64,000 bases of DNA, taken from contig CADFJN010000008.1 of NCBI GenBank assembly GCA_902834555.1, forward strand, positions 61,138-125,137, in the 5' to 3' direction. This stretch comes from Atopobiaceae bacterium. Lineage in GTDB: Bacteria > Actinomycetota > Coriobacteriia > Coriobacteriales > Atopobiaceae. The number at the start of each line of letters is the position of its first letter. Within the stretch, counting starts at the first letter, position 1. Both the position numbers and the translations under genes were made by a program. Positions 50,562-61,422 of the stretch are shown one piece after another. The notes under the pieces were generated by a model. It made no database searches, had not been told where the DNA came from, and was given only the letters and a program-made list of their open reading frames with translations.

Positions 50562-53500
50562 CTAGGCCACCTTCACGTGGCCGGAGCGACCGATAAGGTC
50601 GATGACCTCGGCCATGAGGACCATGTTGTGCGCATCGATGCGCGTGGGAAGCTCCATGCGCATGACGTCGCCCGAGGCGCTCTCCACGCGCAGCTCCACG
50701 CGGTCGAGGCCGGGATAGCGCCCAAGAATCTCGCCCAGGTTGTCCATGCGGCCGCGCGTGAGGAGGTTGGCGGGCATGTTTATCTCGAGCACCTTGGGAC
50801 GGTTGGTCTTGTCGTTAAGCTCGAGCGGCTCGACGGAGGTGCAAATGAGCTGGTCGCCACGGTCACCACGCTCCAGGCGCCCCACCACCTTGATGAAGAT
50901 GTCGCCCGTGCTCTCGCCTGTCTCGGGGTCAACCTCGCCGGCAAGCGTTGCGGCACATTCCTTGTAGGTCTTGGGGAAAATCACGAGCGAGGTCTCGGCC
51001 TCCATGTCCTCGAGGGTGACGATTGCCATGGCGTCGCCCTTCTTGGTTGTCTTCTTCTGCACCGAGGTTGCCATGCCGGCAAGGCGGATGGGCTTGTCCT
51101 CAGGGACCTTGAAGCGCTCGGTGGTGGCGCCGGTGTTGGGGTCGGTGTACTCCTCCGAGACGGAGAGGTCTGCGATGGTGTAGTCGCGCGCCTTGGCAAG
51201 CGCGTAGGCATACGGGCGCAGCGGGTGGTCCGAGACGTAGATGCCCAGGACGTCGTGCTCCTGTGAGAGCTTGATGTGGCGGTCCCACTCAACGCCGTCG
51301 GGCGCCGGGATCTCGTCCTGGAAGCCGGAGCCTGCCACGTCGCCAAACATGTCGAACATCGAGAACTGCCCCACCGCGCGCTCCTTCTGGCGGCGCGCCG
51401 CGGCGTCGATGATGTTCTCGGGGTTGTTCTTGTCGACGAAGCGCATGAGCTGCATGCGGGTGTAGCCCGTGGAGTCGAAGGCGCCTGCCTTGATGAGGGA
51501 CTCGACCACGCGGCGGTTTGCCTGGGAGCCGTCCACGCGCTCGCAGAAGTCGTGGAGGTTCTTGAAGGGGCCGTTGGCGTCTCGCTCGGCCATGATGCAC
51601 TCGCCAACGCCCTCGCCCACGCCGCGGATGCCGGCGAAGCCAAAGCGCACGCCCTCGGCGGTTGCCGTGAAGTCCTTGCCGGACTCGTTGATGTCGGGCG
51701 GCAGCACCTGGATGCCCTCGCGACGGCAGCTCGTGACGTAGTGCACGATCTTGTCGGTCTTGCCCATGTAGGACGTGAGAACCGAGGCCATGTACTCGCG
51801 CGGGAAGTACGCCTTGAGCCACGCGGTCTGCATGACCAGGATGGCGTAGCCGGCGGAGTGGGACTTGTTGAACGCGTAGGAGGCAAACTCCAGAACGTTC
51901 TCCCAGATCTCCTGCGCTACCTCGCGCTTGTAGCCGTTCGAGACGGCGCCGTTCATCCAGTGGTCGTAGATCGTCTCGTCCGCGCCGTTGCCCTCCCAGT
52001 GGAAGACCTGGTCGGTGAGCATCTTGATCTTCTTCTTTGCCACCGGCTTGCGCATGCGCGAGTCTGACTCGCCAGCGGTGAACCCCGACATCTTCATCGA
52101 GATCTGCATGACCTGCTCCTGGTAGACCATGGTGCCATATGTCTCCTCCAGGATTGGCTTCAGGCGGTCGTCGTAGTACGAGATCTTCTCCTGGCCGTGC
52201 ATGCGCTTGATGTAGCTGTCGACCATGCCGGCGCCCAGGGGGCCGGGGCGGTACAGCGCGATAAGAGCGACGATCTGCTTGTAGGCGTTGGGCTGCATGT
52301 TCTTGATGGTGGCGGTCATGCCCGCAGACTCCACCTGGAACACGCCGGCCGTGTGGCCCTTGCCGAGAAGCTCATAGATCTTGGGGTCTGAGAAGTCGAC
52401 CTTGTCCACGTCGATGTCCACGCAGGTGGCACCGGGCTTGATGCAGGCCTTGACCGCATCCGGCATGCGGTCGATGTCGGAGGCGTTAGGGTAGGAGTGG
52501 CGGATGTTCGCAAGCGCCTTGTTGATCACCGTGAGCGTACGCAGGCCCAGGAAGTCCATCTTGAGCAGGCCCATGTCCGCGACGGAGTGGCCCTCGTACT
52601 GGGTGATGGTGACGTTGCCCTTGGTGTCGAGCTTGGTGGGCACATGGTCTGTAACGGGCGTGGGTGCGATGAGCGTTGCGCAGGCGTGGACGCCCTCACC
52701 GCGCATGAAGCCCTCGATCGAGAGGGCGGCATCGATGATTCGGTGGGCGTCCGGGTCCTTGTTGTAGGCCTCCTCGAAGTCCGGCGAGTACTGGTCAGGC
52801 TTCTTTTCGTTTTTGTGGAGGGCGTTGGCAAGCTGGAGCTTGGGGTCGTTCGAGAGCATCTTGGAGAGCTGCTGGCCCTTGTAGACGGGGAAGCCTAGGA
52901 CGCGGTTGGCGTCATTGATGGCCTGCTTGGCCTTGATGGTCGAGTACGTGATGACCTTGCACACGTGGTCCTCGCCGTAGACGTCGCGAACGTGCTGCAG
53001 GACGTCCTGGAGGTGCTCGTCGTCGAAGTCCATGTCGATATCGGGCATCTCGGAGCGCTGCGGCGAGAGGAACCTCTCGAACATGAGGCCGTTCTCGAGC
53101 GGGTCGAAGTTCGTGATGTTCATGGCGTACGCGACGATGGCGCCAGCAGCGGAGCCACGGCCCGGGCCAACGCCGATGCCGTTGTCCTTGGCCCACTGCA
53201 CGTAGTCCTGGACGATGAGGAAGTAGTTGGCGAAGCCCTTCTCGGTGATGATCTTGTACTCGTGCTCGAAGCGGTCCTTGACGTTCCACCCGCCAATCGT
53301 GAGGTCGCGCCAGTTCTCGCCATAGCGCTTGGCCAGGCCCTTCTCGCACTCCTCGCGGAAGCGCTCGTCCGCCGTCTCGCCGGGGCGGAGGCCAGGGTAC
53401 TCGGGCAGGTACATGTGGGTCCAGTCAAGCTCGTAGTTGCACTTGTCGGCAATCTCGAGCGTGGTGTCGCAGGCCTCGGGGCACCAGGAGAAGAGCTGGC

Positions 53501-54461
53501 GCATCTCGTCCTCGGACTTCATGTAGAACTCCGAGCCCTCCATCCGCATGCGATTGGGATCGTCGAGGGTGGTTGCCTTGCCAATGCAGGAGAGGATGTC
53601 CTGCGTGGAGGCGTCGTCGCGCGTGAGGTAGTGGAAGTCGTTGGTGGCAACCACCTTGACGCCCATCTCGTGCGCCATCTTGACCAGGTACTCGTCGAGC
53701 TTGCGGTCGTCCCAGCCGTTGCGGAAGGTAAGGCCGTGGTCCTGGATCTCGATGTAGAAGTCGTCGCCAAAGACGTCGTGGAAGGTCTCGGCCCACCTGC
53801 GCGCACCGTCAAAGTCACCGTCCAGGATGCACTGCGGAATGATGCCCTGGACGCAGGCGCTCTGGCAGATGAGGCCCTCGTGGTACTCCTTGAGCATGTC
53901 GAGCGTTGTGCGCGGCCGGTAGTACATCATCTCGTGGCCGGCGGCCTTGGACATGCACTTCACCAGGTTGTGATAGCCCGTCTCGTTCTTGGCGAGAAGG
54001 ATGAGGTGGTAGCGGCGCTGCTTGGTGCCGCGCTCGATGCAGTCGTCGGTGATGAAGTAAGCCTCGCAGCCAAAGATGGGCTTCACCTTGAGGCGCGGGC
54101 GGTTTGCCTGGACGGCGGCAAGGTCGTGGCCGGAGGACTCCCACACGGCTACGTCGCTTGCCCACTGGTCGTGGATACGGTCGAAGTAGCTTGCGTCATC
54201 CGCGTCCGGCGCGGGCTCCTCGAGGTCCCAGCTCTTCTTGAAGCACTCGACATCGTGGCGCCACTGCTTCATGTTTGCCTGGCCGTCGTTGTACTTGCGG
54301 CATTCCAGGTCAAGGTTGGGGATGCCAAACATGTAGCCGTGGTCCGTAAGGGCAACGGCAGGCATCCCCTCGTCGACGGCACGCTTGACCATGCTGGGGA
54401 TGGGCGTGGCTCCGTCGAGGATCGAGAAGTCCGAGTGATTGTGTAGGTGAACGAATGCCAT
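50562..54461 (-). CDS. dnaE: DNA polymerase III alpha subunit
   Basis: A 1299-residue replicative polymerase of the DnaE type. The N-terminal PHP domain starts FVHLHNHSDFSILDG with an intact HxH. The catalytic aspartates lie in EMPDIDMDFDDEHLQDVLQH and a later VDIDVDKVD region. Polymerase palm and fingers, helix-hairpin-helix (FAGIRGVGEGVGE) and an OB-fold (AGMATSVQKKTTKKGDAM) follow. The length is normal. ATG 54461 follows TATGGAGAA. There is no DnaQ-type exonuclease insert, so it is DnaE rather than PolC. Confidence 0.95.
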   Translation of the reverse strand: MAFVHLHNHSDFSILDGATPIPSMVKRAVDEGMPAVALTDHGYMFGIPNLDLECRKYNDGQANMKQWRHDVECFKKSWDLEEPAPDADDASYFDRIHDQWASDVAVWESSGHDLAAVQANRPRLKVKPIFGCEAYFITDDCIERGTKQRRYHLILLAKNETGYHNLVKCMSKAAGHEMMYYRPRTTLDMLKEYHEGLICQSACVQGIIPQCILDGDFDGARRWAETFHDVFGDDFYIEIQDHGLTFRNGWDDRKLDEYLVKMAHEMGVKVVATNDFHYLTRDDASTQDILSCIGKATTLDDPNRMRMEGSEFYMKSEDEMRQLFSWCPEACDTTLEIADKCNYELDWTHMYLPEYPGLRPGETADERFREECEKGLAKRYGENWRDLTIGGWNVKDRFEHEYKIITEKGFANYFLIVQDYVQWAKDNGIGVGPGRGSAAGAIVAYAMNITNFDPLENGLMFERFLSPQRSEMPDIDMDFDDEHLQDVLQHVRDVYGEDHVCKVITYSTIKAKQAINDANRVLGFPVYKGQQLSKMLSNDPKLQLANALHKNEKKPDQYSPDFEEAYNKDPDAHRIIDAALSIEGFMRGEGVHACATLIAPTPVTDHVPTKLDTKGNVTITQYEGHSVADMGLLKMDFLGLRTLTVINKALANIRHSYPNASDIDRMPDAVKACIKPGATCVDIDVDKVDFSDPKIYELLGKGHTAGVFQVESAGMTATIKNMQPNAYKQIVALIALYRPGPLGAGMVDSYIKRMHGQEKISYYDDRLKPILEETYGTMVYQEQVMQISMKMSGFTAGESDSRMRKPVAKKKIKMLTDQVFHWEGNGADETIYDHWMNGAVSNGYKREVAQEIWENVLEFASYAFNKSHSAGYAILVMQTAWLKAYFPREYMASVLTSYMGKTDKIVHYVTSCRREGIQVLPPDINESGKDFTATAEGVRFGFAGIRGVGEGVGECIMAERDANGPFKNLHDFCERVDGSQANRRVVESLIKAGAFDSTGYTRMQLMRFVDKNNPENIIDAAARRQKERAVGQFSMFDMFGDVAGSGFQDEIPAPDGVEWDRHIKLSQEHDVLGIYVSDHPLRPYAYALAKARDYTIADLSVSEEYTDPNTGATTERFKVPEDKPIRLAGMATSVQKKTTKKGDAMAIVTLEDMEAETSLVIFPKTYKECAATLAGEVDPETGESTGDIFIKVVGRLERGDRGDQLICTSVEPLELNDKTNRPKVLEINMPANLLTRGRMDNLGEILGRYPGLDRVELRVESASGDVMRMELPTRIDAHNMVLMAEVIDLIGRSGHVKVA

Positions 54462-54544
54462 GTGTTCTCCATACCGGGTGACGCTACGTGTTTGGCAAAG
54501 CATAGCAGAAGGCCCGCAGCTCGCGCTTTGGCCTATACCCCACT

Positions 54545-54575
54545 CTACCTGCGGCAATGACGTTGCCGCAGGTAG
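54545..54575. repeat. Perfect hairpin between addA and dnaE
   Basis: CTACCTGCGGCAA (54545-54557) and TTGCCGCAGGTAG (54563-54575) form a 13-bp stem with loop TGACG. There is no T-run on either side. It could stop addA transcription, but its ACCTGCGGC core also recurs in the element near 63730. Confidence 0.6.
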
Positions 54576-54629
54576 AAATCAAGCAGAGGCTCCACACGTT
54601 GTTCTGATTGCCGCGGCATGCGATGGGCG

Positions 54630-57600
54630 CTACCCCATGCGCGGCGGATGCGCTGCGTCAAACTCGTACGGAACCACCACGGGCTGTCCGGGAGCGTCCG
54701 CGCGGTCCAGCTCGACGCAGACAAAGCGGCAGCTCACCGAGGCAAGGCCTAGCCCCATGAGGACGTACGCGTAGAAGTTGGCCTGCATCTCGTGGCGCCG
54801 GCGCAGGGCCTGCGCGTCGAGGCCTCGGTCACCCGTCTTGTAGTCCACGAGAAACGCGTGGTCGGAGCCTGGATCTGTGGCAAGGAGGTCGATGGCGCCC
54901 TCCACGTAGCCGCCGTAGGCGGAGTCCACCCGCTGAAAGAAGGGGACCTCCGCGCGCACGAGCGCGTGCGAGAGGGCCTCTTGTCGCACGTCCGAGCCCC
55001 ACCAGCGCCGAAGCGCCTCGTCGAGTCTGGCGCCGGCACGCTCGGAGAGGTGCCAGAAGCGCTTGGTGGCAGCGATGCGCTTGGGCGCAGGGAAGCGCTG
55101 CCCGCCCTCGACCATGGCCTGGGCAAGCTCGTGGAAGGCTGATCCCAGCCCCGTGGCCTTGTCGGCGTCGCCCACCACGGGCGCCCCCTCCTGCATGGCG
55201 TCGCGCTCGGCGCGCGTGGGCAGGGCGGCCACGCCTGCAACGGGACCCGCATCGTCAATCGACGCGGAGTCAGACGCCGAAAAGTCCCCAAGCATCTGCG
55301 CATGGGCGCTCGAGTAACTGAAGACGCCCGCACGCGGACGCCACATGGTGACAGCGGGTGCCGCAGGGTCCGGGTCTGGCGAGACAAGCGAGAAGCCCGA
55401 GGGCGCTGGTGCCTGAACAGAGGCGCCAATGGCTATGACATCATCTACGCTGCCAACGGTGCCATCGAAGAAGCTGCCCGCAGAGTCAAGCGTAGCGCCC
55501 TTTCCCGCCTGCGCGCTGTCAGGCTCAAGCGAGACACACCTCAGCCGCCCAGGCTCACTGCCACCGTACTCGAGCGAGCTCGCCCCTGGCGCGGGCGTGG
55601 CAGTTCCCACAAGAGTCCCGAGGACGTTTGCGGCCAGTGCCGGAGAGGCACCCGAGGAGGACTGCGTCACGCAAACCCCCAAGACCAGCGCCTCCCGCGC
55701 ACGCGTGAGCGCCACGTAGAGCAGGCGAGTCTTCTCGGCAGCCTCCTGCTCTGCACCGTCCTCAGAGAGCGAGAGGAGCCACTCTGCGCAGCTGCGGGGG
55801 TTCTCCTCGGCCGTAAGGTCCTTGGGGACCTTGAGCCCCTTGGGCTTCACGATGATGCCGCGGCGGCGGGCATCGACGCGGCCGGTGACCACCGGTCCCG
55901 AGGGACGCGGGTCTGCCCAGCACTCGGCAACGGCGACGATGGGAAACTCGAGGCCCTTCGAGGCGTGCACGGTCATGATCTGCACCTGGTTGGAGGACCC
56001 GCCCGCAAGGGACGCCGGGGGGACCTTGGCCGCCTCGAGCCAGAGATCAAACTCAAGGGCGGCACGCGCCGGACCAAGTCCAAGGTCCTGTGTGAGCTCG
56101 CGAATGTAGCGCACCGCAGCCAGGACGTTTGCCTCCTGCGCAAGGCCGTTGGTGCCGCCGGCCTCCAGACGGCAAAGCCACCCGGACTCTCGCACCACCT
56201 GCAGGCATACGTCCGCAACCGGATGCTTGCGCAGAGCCAGGCGCGCGCGGGTGAGAACCTCGTGCGCTGCCGTGAGGCGAGGCGACGGCTGCGCTCCACC
56301 AAAGAGCGACATGGTCTGGAGCCCCCGGTCGATGGCGCGCTTTGTTGGCGCATCCACCATGTCCTGCCTGCGCGTTCCCAGCTGCACAAAGTCGTTGGCG
56401 TCAAGCTCGAACATGGGCGAGGCCAGAAGTGGGAAGAGGCCCGACTGGGTGTCGTGGGGGTTGGCAAGCGTGTGGAGCAGCGCCGCCATGACCTTGACCT
56501 CGGGGGTGCGCGTGAAGGTCGAGCCACCCGTGACCACGCACTCGAGCCCATGGGAGCGCAGGGCGTCGATGTAGAGGTCCGCCTTGCTGGTGGCGCCAAG
56601 GAGCAGCGCCATGTCGGACGGGCTCTGGCCAGCCGCAGCGTACGCCGCAAGACGGTCTGCGATCTGGGTTGCGCACGTGGCAGAGGCAAGCGTTGCCATG
56701 CCACGCTGGGCGAGCGTTACCTCCACGTCCACGCGCGGGAGGGAACGAGCGCGATACCCGTCATCCCTGCTGGGATTTGGTTCCAGGTGCATGAAGCCGT
56801 CAACAACACCGCTGGGGCCGCCGCATACGGCGTCCACAAACGAGAGGACGTCGGCGTGGCTGCGGTAGTTCACGTCCAGGCGCACGTGGTCCTTCTGCGG
56901 GACCTCCTCGCCGCGCGCGCGGAACACGCTCACGTCCGCACCACGGAAGCGGTAGATGCTCTGCTGGGCATCACCCACCGTGGTAAGGTGCCGCGCGCCG
57001 TCACCGGACAAAAGCGTGATGAGCTCGAGCTGCCTGGCGTCGGTGTCCTGCGACTCGTCGACCATCACGAGCTTAAAGCGCCCGCGGTAGTCTGCCGCAA
57101 CAACGGGGTTGTCGCGCACGGCACGGAGGGCAAGAGAGACCAGGTCGTCATTGTCGAGGAGGGACTTCTCGCGCTTGAGCTCAAGGTTGCGCTCGTCAAC
57201 CTTACGAGCCAGATCAACGAGGGCCTCTGCCAGCGGCGCATTGCCTGCAAGCGCGGCCTCGAGCCTTGCCTCACCCAAGGCGCGCTTTGCCTCGGGCACA
57301 AGCTCCTTGATTGCCTTGGCGCGGGCGTTGGGAAGCTTGACCCCGGCAAGCGCAGCGGCGGCTGCCTCTGGCGTGCGCTCGCCCGGAGGCGCCGAGAGAA
57401 ACGAGTCAAGGGACTCCAGACTCGACATAACGGACTCGCGCGCGGCTGGAGTAATCCCAGACTGTGCGCCGATGGTGCCGACTGCCTCCCTCAGGCGGCT
57501 AACGGACCCCTCAACGTCTGGCTCCCCCACCGTGACCAGCGAATCAAAGCCGTCTGGCGAGGAGTGCGCGGCACCCACAACGTCCAGGACCATGGACACA

Positions 57601-58133
57601 ACTCCAAAAGAGGTGGGCCCGCCAAGAGAGCCATACCCGTACTCCTCGAAGGCACGGTTGAGGGCGACGTCCGCATGACTGCGCCTCGCGGCACCCACGA
57701 CCTCCTCTGTCGCCTGCTCGAGAAGGGCGCGCGCCTCGTTGACTCCGGCGACCTTGAACGACGGGTCTATCCCCAGGTCGAGGGCGTGGCGCTTCAGGAT
57801 GCGCGAGCACATTCCATGGATGGTGCTGATCCATGCCGAGTCCACCATAAGCGCCTGTTCGCGCATGCCAGCCTCGCGAAGCGTGGAGCGGACGCGCTCC
57901 TTGATCTCACGAGCGGCGGCATTGGTGAAGGTGATGACAAGAACCTGGCTCAGGTCGTCAACGAAGGGCGCGCCGTCCGCACCGGAGCCGGGCGAGAGGG
58001 CCCAGGCAATCCTGCGCGTAAGTGTGAACGTCTTGCCGGAACCAGCGCCTGCCTCGACAAAGACAGGGCGGTCGAGCGTGGAGGCAATCTGGCGCTGTCG
58101 GTCGTTCAAGGTAGAGAGATCTATGCCTAACAC
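54630..58133 (-). CDS. addA: ATP-dependent helicase/nuclease subunit A
   Basis: A 1167-residue UvrD/RecB-like protein, the helicase and 3'-end nuclease of AddAB. Walker A is VEAGAGSGKTFTLTRR near residue 25, then VLVITFTNAAAREIKER and VMVDESQDTDARQLELI (motif II), QQSIYRFRGADVSVFRARG (III) and MTVHASKGLEFPIVAVAE (V). The C-terminal nuclease has DHAFLVDYKTGD and RRHEMQANFYAYVL. GTG 58133 overlaps the addB stop (TAGTG) and has AGGAGG upstream. It processes double-strand breaks for RecA. Confidence 0.92.
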   Translation of the reverse strand: MLGIDLSTLNDRQRQIASTLDRPVFVEAGAGSGKTFTLTRRIAWALSPGSGADGAPFVDDLSQVLVITFTNAAAREIKERVRSTLREAGMREQALMVDSAWISTIHGMCSRILKRHALDLGIDPSFKVAGVNEARALLEQATEEVVGAARRSHADVALNRAFEEYGYGSLGGPTSFGVVSMVLDVVGAAHSSPDGFDSLVTVGEPDVEGSVSRLREAVGTIGAQSGITPAARESVMSSLESLDSFLSAPPGERTPEAAAAALAGVKLPNARAKAIKELVPEAKRALGEARLEAALAGNAPLAEALVDLARKVDERNLELKREKSLLDNDDLVSLALRAVRDNPVVAADYRGRFKLVMVDESQDTDARQLELITLLSGDGARHLTTVGDAQQSIYRFRGADVSVFRARGEEVPQKDHVRLDVNYRSHADVLSFVDAVCGGPSGVVDGFMHLEPNPSRDDGYRARSLPRVDVEVTLAQRGMATLASATCATQIADRLAAYAAAGQSPSDMALLLGATSKADLYIDALRSHGLECVVTGGSTFTRTPEVKVMAALLHTLANPHDTQSGLFPLLASPMFELDANDFVQLGTRRQDMVDAPTKRAIDRGLQTMSLFGGAQPSPRLTAAHEVLTRARLALRKHPVADVCLQVVRESGWLCRLEAGGTNGLAQEANVLAAVRYIRELTQDLGLGPARAALEFDLWLEAAKVPPASLAGGSSNQVQIMTVHASKGLEFPIVAVAECWADPRPSGPVVTGRVDARRRGIIVKPKGLKVPKDLTAEENPRSCAEWLLSLSEDGAEQEAAEKTRLLYVALTRAREALVLGVCVTQSSSGASPALAANVLGTLVGTATPAPGASSLEYGGSEPGRLRCVSLEPDSAQAGKGATLDSAGSFFDGTVGSVDDVIAIGASVQAPAPSGFSLVSPDPDPAAPAVTMWRPRAGVFSYSSAHAQMLGDFSASDSASIDDAGPVAGVAALPTRAERDAMQEGAPVVGDADKATGLGSAFHELAQAMVEGGQRFPAPKRIAATKRFWHLSERAGARLDEALRRWWGSDVRQEALSHALVRAEVPFFQRVDSAYGGYVEGAIDLLATDPGSDHAFLVDYKTGDRGLDAQALRRRHEMQANFYAYVLMGLGLASVSCRFVCVELDRADAPGQPVVVPYEFDAAHPPRMG

Positions 58134-61100
58134 TAGGAGAGCCTCCTCTCGCAGTTCATGACGGGGCAGAAGGAGCACGCGGCAGCATCGAGCGGGTTCG
58201 CCTCGACGTTTCCGGCAAGGAGTTGGGCAACCTTCTCGGAAATTGCTTCCTCGGTGGCGTCGAGGTACGCCTCCATGCCGCATTCGCCTTCCATGCCGTA
58301 GGAGTCATTGTCGCTGACCGTATACGCAGCAAGCGAGCTATCCCTTGCGGGGGCGTGGCTCCCAAGCACGCGGTCGATCGAGTTGCCCAGAATGGCACCG
58401 CCCACGGCGTGGATCCCACGGGTTCCAAGGTAGACCGCCGCCCTCACCTTGAGCTCTGGGTGCATGCGACGCACCACTTGGCCGTATATGAGCGACTGGA
58501 CGCGACGGGGCAGTGCATACGGGGCCGCCTGCTGCGCGCCCGTCTCGCTCTGTGGAGCGTCTGCGGCAGCCTGAACGGGCGTCACCCCGTACTCCTTGGC
58601 AAACCCGTTTGGTCCCTTGTGCTTGTAGTCGATGACCACTGCCTGCTGGTGGGCATCGACGTCCACGCGGTCGATGGTGCCGCAAATCCAGGCGCCCGCA
58701 TACTCCACGGGTTCCTTCTGCGTGCCAAAGTCCCACTCGAAATAGCGCGGCTCGAAGCCCACAAAGAGGCCAGCCTCGTAGTCGAGCGCGGTCTCGAGGT
58801 CGTGCCTGAGCTGTTCCAGCTGCGCCTCGTCTGCGGAGTTGTGGGGAACAAAGGCCTGGTAGCGACTGCGCTTACCCTGGCGCAGGCTCTGATGGCGGAG
58901 GTGCTCCTCAAACTCGGCGAGAAGGACCTCATGCGCGTGGGCAAGGCCTGCAGCGTCATCCTCGAGCACGCGCGAGCCCGGAAGCATGACCCAGGGGTCA
59001 AGCTGCTCGTCCTCGGCGACTCCCGCACGCTCGCGCGCCTCGGCAAGCAGCCGCGAGTGGGTGACCTCCAACACGCGGTGCGCAAAGGTGCCCATCTCCA
59101 TGGGGCCAAAGCCGGCATCGGAGTCCTGCAGGCGAAGGCGCCGCAGGCTGAACCACTTGTACGGGCACTCGAGATACGACTCAATCTGCGAGGCCGAGAG
59201 GAGCGGCTTTCCCTCCACAAGGTCAACTCTGCCCGTAGGTGGCACAACCACCAGGGCCGCATTGGCACCGGAGATGCTGCCTGCAGGCGAAGGGTCACTG
59301 TTGCCAATGACGTCCATGCCGTGTCCGCCCGTGCTGAGGTTTGCATCCGCCTGATCCTCGCCAAGCGAGCACTTGGGAAGGCCGCCGTCCTTATCGGCAG
59401 ACGCCTTGCCATAGCACGAGAGCAGCTCCGTGAGCATGACCGCAGGATAGCAGGGGCTGCCCGAGGCATCGACGCCACACCGCTCCACAATGAGCTTTGC
59501 GCGGGGCACGCGCAGCATGCGCCAGAATATAGAGCGCTCGTGCGCAGAGGGGTTCACCTTTGGTTCTATGCCCAGGCGCTCGAGAAGCGCCGAGAGGACG
59601 TCGTCCCCAGTGGCAACCGGCCACTCGGCAGAGGTCATCGAGCATGAGACCAGGGCATCTGCCGAGAGGGGCGCAAGCCCCGCCGCCCGTGTACGGCCAT
59701 AGATCCTGCAACGGCATGCCCCGTTGCCAGCCCAGGCGCCGGGGCGCACGATTACGCTGGTCTGGGACATTGCCTGCGCGCAGAGCTCCACAAGTGTGGA
59801 GAGGGACACATGGGAAGGGATCTCTGGATCTGCCGTGACCCCAAGATCCTTGAGCGTTCCAGCAATCCCCAGCACCGCATCCAGGACGCCGATGGCCCGC
59901 TCGTCCTCAAGGCGGTTGTGCTCGGGCGCAACGGGAACCAGCTCGAGGGTGGTCTCGCTGGGAACCAGGTCCGCTGGCATGGCCTCCCCATCCTGAAGGT
60001 ACGGGGCAAGGAGCTTTGACGCCGCGGACCCCACGCGCCCGCGCAGGAGCTCCCTCGTGGCAGCAGCAACGGGAGCGCTTGTGGCCTTGGGGTTTTGGAG
60101 CGTGGCAAGAACATCTGCAGGGGTGAGCAGGCGGTCCGAACGCCACGCGCGGTCAAGCGAGACGGCTCGCTCGGTGGGAACGTGCGCGATGTCCTGGCGC
60201 AGGAAGTCCGCAAGCGCGCGCGGGGGCCACCAGGTCATGTCGCCCAAGGAAACAAGCTCTCCCTCGGGGCCCTCCTGCGACAGCGGCCACGTTGCCGCCA
60301 GCTCGGAGAGCCGAGCGACTGAGCTAGCAAACTCGATGAAGGCCCTTCCCGCCTCGAGCTGGTCAACGCGCGAAGAGAGCTCCGCCTCGCAGGTCACGCC
60401 ACGCGAGAAGAGCTTGGGCGAGAGCTCGCGCCAGGCACGTGCGGGATCTGCCGCAACCACAACCACCTCGCGCGAGCTAGACTGCGCAAGCTTGACCACG
60501 CGGGATGCCACCAGCTCTGCCTCGGCGAGGGGGCCGGCAGGGGCGAGAAGCTCCACCGCTCCCGTAGGCACGACGCCCGTCTCGGTGCCAAAAATCGAGA
60601 GAACGACCTCCTGAAGTTCTGGCGCCCTTGTGGGACTTGCCAGCAGACCGGGAGTCGTCTCTCCTTCCCGAGAGACGCTGCCGTCGCGTGCCGCAACGGC
60701 CTCCTCCACCAGCGCAATCGAGGAACGCTGCCCCTCCAGGGCGGCGTCGTTGCCCGCCTGGGCAACAATGGTGAGCTCTCCCGCACAGGCAAGATCTGCC
60801 AAGAGCTCGCGTGTGGCGCGGGACGTCTCGCCCAAGCCTGTCACGCACACTGCCCCAGAGCCAACAAGCCCCTCTGCCATGGCGTCGACGACCTGCGCCA
60901 TTGCCTCGGACTCCTCGACATAGCCCGCCTGATGGATGATGCGCGCATACTCCCCCGCTAGCGCAATGACACCCGTCTCGGCATTGGTGAGACCAGCCTC
61001 GCGACAGGCAAGCTCGTTTGGCTCGCCCGCAGGATCTAGCGGAAGCCAAGGCAGCGCTTCGCGCACGAGCGACGAGAGGAGCTGGACCGTACCCACGTTG

Positions 61101-61420
61101 AGCGACACACCGTGATGACGTGACTGGGAGGCCTGTGCAATGGCACGCTGAACGGAGATGGTCCTCGCAAGAGGCTCGACCACGTGCGTACCGTCTCCCC
61201 AGACCTCCCAGCGCTCCTTGGTCCACGCAAGGGGTGTGGTGACGGTCACGCCAAGCGAGAGGGCAGGGTATACCGAGAGCTCTTTCTGGGCAACCAACTG
61301 GTCGGCAAAGCTCGAGACCAGCAGCGTTGCCGCACCGCGGGCTCGCAGCGCCTCCTCCAGGCACGCGCGGACCTCAGCGCTCACCAGGCACTCATCGGAA
61401 GTTGTCGCAATGTGAAGCAT
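58133..61420 (-). CDS. addB: ATP-dependent nuclease subunit B
   Basis: A 1095-residue AddB-like protein. The N-terminal helicase-like part is diverged and I see no consensus Walker A, in contrast to Bacillus AddB. The C-terminal PD-(D/E)xK nuclease shows CGTIDRVDVDAHQQAVVIDY with KHK. Four cysteines fit the iron-sulfur cluster: one in SYLECPYKWF and three in CSFCPVMNCERR at the extreme C-terminus. It is upstream of addA and overlaps it. ATG 61420 is two bases after the yerC stop. Confidence 0.85.
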   Translation of the reverse strand: MLHIATTSDECLVSAEVRACLEEALRARGAATLLVSSFADQLVAQKELSVYPALSLGVTVTTPLAWTKERWEVWGDGTHVVEPLARTISVQRAIAQASQSRHHGVSLNVGTVQLLSSLVREALPWLPLDPAGEPNELACREAGLTNAETGVIALAGEYARIIHQAGYVEESEAMAQVVDAMAEGLVGSGAVCVTGLGETSRATRELLADLACAGELTIVAQAGNDAALEGQRSSIALVEEAVAARDGSVSREGETTPGLLASPTRAPELQEVVLSIFGTETGVVPTGAVELLAPAGPLAEAELVASRVVKLAQSSSREVVVVAADPARAWRELSPKLFSRGVTCEAELSSRVDQLEAGRAFIEFASSVARLSELAATWPLSQEGPEGELVSLGDMTWWPPRALADFLRQDIAHVPTERAVSLDRAWRSDRLLTPADVLATLQNPKATSAPVAAATRELLRGRVGSAASKLLAPYLQDGEAMPADLVPSETTLELVPVAPEHNRLEDERAIGVLDAVLGIAGTLKDLGVTADPEIPSHVSLSTLVELCAQAMSQTSVIVRPGAWAGNGACRCRIYGRTRAAGLAPLSADALVSCSMTSAEWPVATGDDVLSALLERLGIEPKVNPSAHERSIFWRMLRVPRAKLIVERCGVDASGSPCYPAVMLTELLSCYGKASADKDGGLPKCSLGEDQADANLSTGGHGMDVIGNSDPSPAGSISGANAALVVVPPTGRVDLVEGKPLLSASQIESYLECPYKWFSLRRLRLQDSDAGFGPMEMGTFAHRVLEVTHSRLLAEARERAGVAEDEQLDPWVMLPGSRVLEDDAAGLAHAHEVLLAEFEEHLRHQSLRQGKRSRYQAFVPHNSADEAQLEQLRHDLETALDYEAGLFVGFEPRYFEWDFGTQKEPVEYAGAWICGTIDRVDVDAHQQAVVIDYKHKGPNGFAKEYGVTPVQAAADAPQSETGAQQAAPYALPRRVQSLIYGQVVRRMHPELKVRAAVYLGTRGIHAVGGAILGNSIDRVLGSHAPARDSSLAAYTVSDNDSYGMEGECGMEAYLDATEEAISEKVAQLLAGNVEANPLDAAACSFCPVMNCERRLS

Positions 61421-61422
61421 CC

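Noticed and set aside
55302..58130. 942-codon plus-strand frame opposite addA
   Set aside because: The reverse-strand addA contains all helicase and nuclease motifs. The antisense translation is arginine- and histidine-rich and shows no domain.
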